DNA from: an uncultured bacterium
GTDB taxonomy: Bacteria > Bacteroidota > Bacteroidia > Chitinophagales > CAIODY01
Assembly: GCA_903871715.1 (NCBI GenBank)
Contig: CAIQHW010000031.1
Location: 1-7,508 of the forward strand
Length of the DNA stretch: 7,508 bases
Direction: 5' to 3'
Within the stretch, counting starts at the first letter, position 1; the number at the start of each line of letters is the position of its first letter. A program made the translations under genes and the position numbers. Under the pieces are notes generated by a model. The model worked only from the letters and a program-made list of their open reading frames with translations. It searched no databases and was not told the DNA's origin. Below, one piece after another: positions 7,435-7,508 of this stretch.

Positions 7435-7508
7435 TCAATTGATATCTATGGCTTTGATAAAGTAAATGCCACTGGGTAAACCACTTACATCTACTACAAA
7501 ACCCCCCT
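7435..7508 (-). CDS. 3' end of a gene for a T9SS-exported protein (partial; C-terminal sorting domain)
   Basis: Only the last 24 codons are in the window; the gene enters from beyond the right edge. They read GGFVVDVSGLPSGIYFIKAI and then DIN before a TGA stop (7435-7437). The pattern VDVSGLPSGIYF is characteristic of the type A C-terminal sorting domain (TIGR04183-like) that directs proteins through the T9SS of Bacteroidota to the cell surface or medium. Such domains usually continue for about ten more residues to an end resembling KFVKQ. Here those residues are encoded in frame just after the TGA. The passenger domain is out of view, so its function is unknown. The gene lies on the same strand as the kinase, 198 bp upstream of the kinase ATG. 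Confidence 0.75.
   Translation of the reverse strand, partial: GGFVVDVSGLPSGIYFIKAIDIN

Noticed and set aside
7435..7437. Alternative genetic code with TGA read as Gly
   Set aside because: The stop splits a domain where Gly would fit, but the Hpt gene terminates normally at a TGA, no internal TGA occurs in the other genes, and everything else indicates Bacteroidota using the standard code.

Overview
The window looks like a low-GC chromosomal segment from the Bacteroidota, possibly an environmental member near Chitinophagaceae or Sphingobacteriales (the rank is inference). Three things point there. There is a two-propeller (Reg_prop/Y_Y_Y) hybrid sensor kinase of the kind abundant in this phylum. 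The right edge holds a type IX secretion (T9SS) C-terminal sorting tail. Upstream sequences lack Shine-Dalgarno motifs and instead carry TAnnTTTG, the Bacteroidota -7 element.

Layout from left to right. Positions 3-92 form a long imperfect hairpin followed by a T-rich run, with no gene seen there. Positions 107-1747 (minus) encode a PaaN-type aldehyde dehydrogenase of the phenylacetate pathway. A 101-bp divergent promoter region separates it from a class I/II PLP-dependent aminotransferase at 1849-3129 (plus). A 36-bp convergent gap follows, then a two-gene signalling unit read leftward: a 1230-residue membrane hybrid histidine kinase (7236-3544) and, 12 bp downstream, a stand-alone Hpt protein (3531-3166). 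The right edge (7402-7508, minus) is the 3' end of a gene for a T9SS-exported protein.

How the genes work together. The kinase has 14 propeller blades in the periplasm, a Y_Y_Y domain, one membrane helix, HisKA, HATPase and a receiver. It lacks the AraC-type DNA-binding domain that ends classical hybrid two-component systems. The adjacent Hpt protein would therefore be the natural next step of a phosphorelay (His842 to Asp1155 to Hpt His59) to a response regulator encoded elsewhere. PaaN and the aminotransferase share a promoter region, but nothing in the sequence shows a common pathway.

The most unusual features are an in-frame TGA that cuts the conserved T9SS tail ten residues before its typical KFVKQ end, an Hpt protein whose usual Lys three residues after the phospho-His is Ala, and the long hairpin at the left edge. 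I do not see a clearly new multi-gene system. The kinase/Hpt relay without an output domain is the closest candidate.
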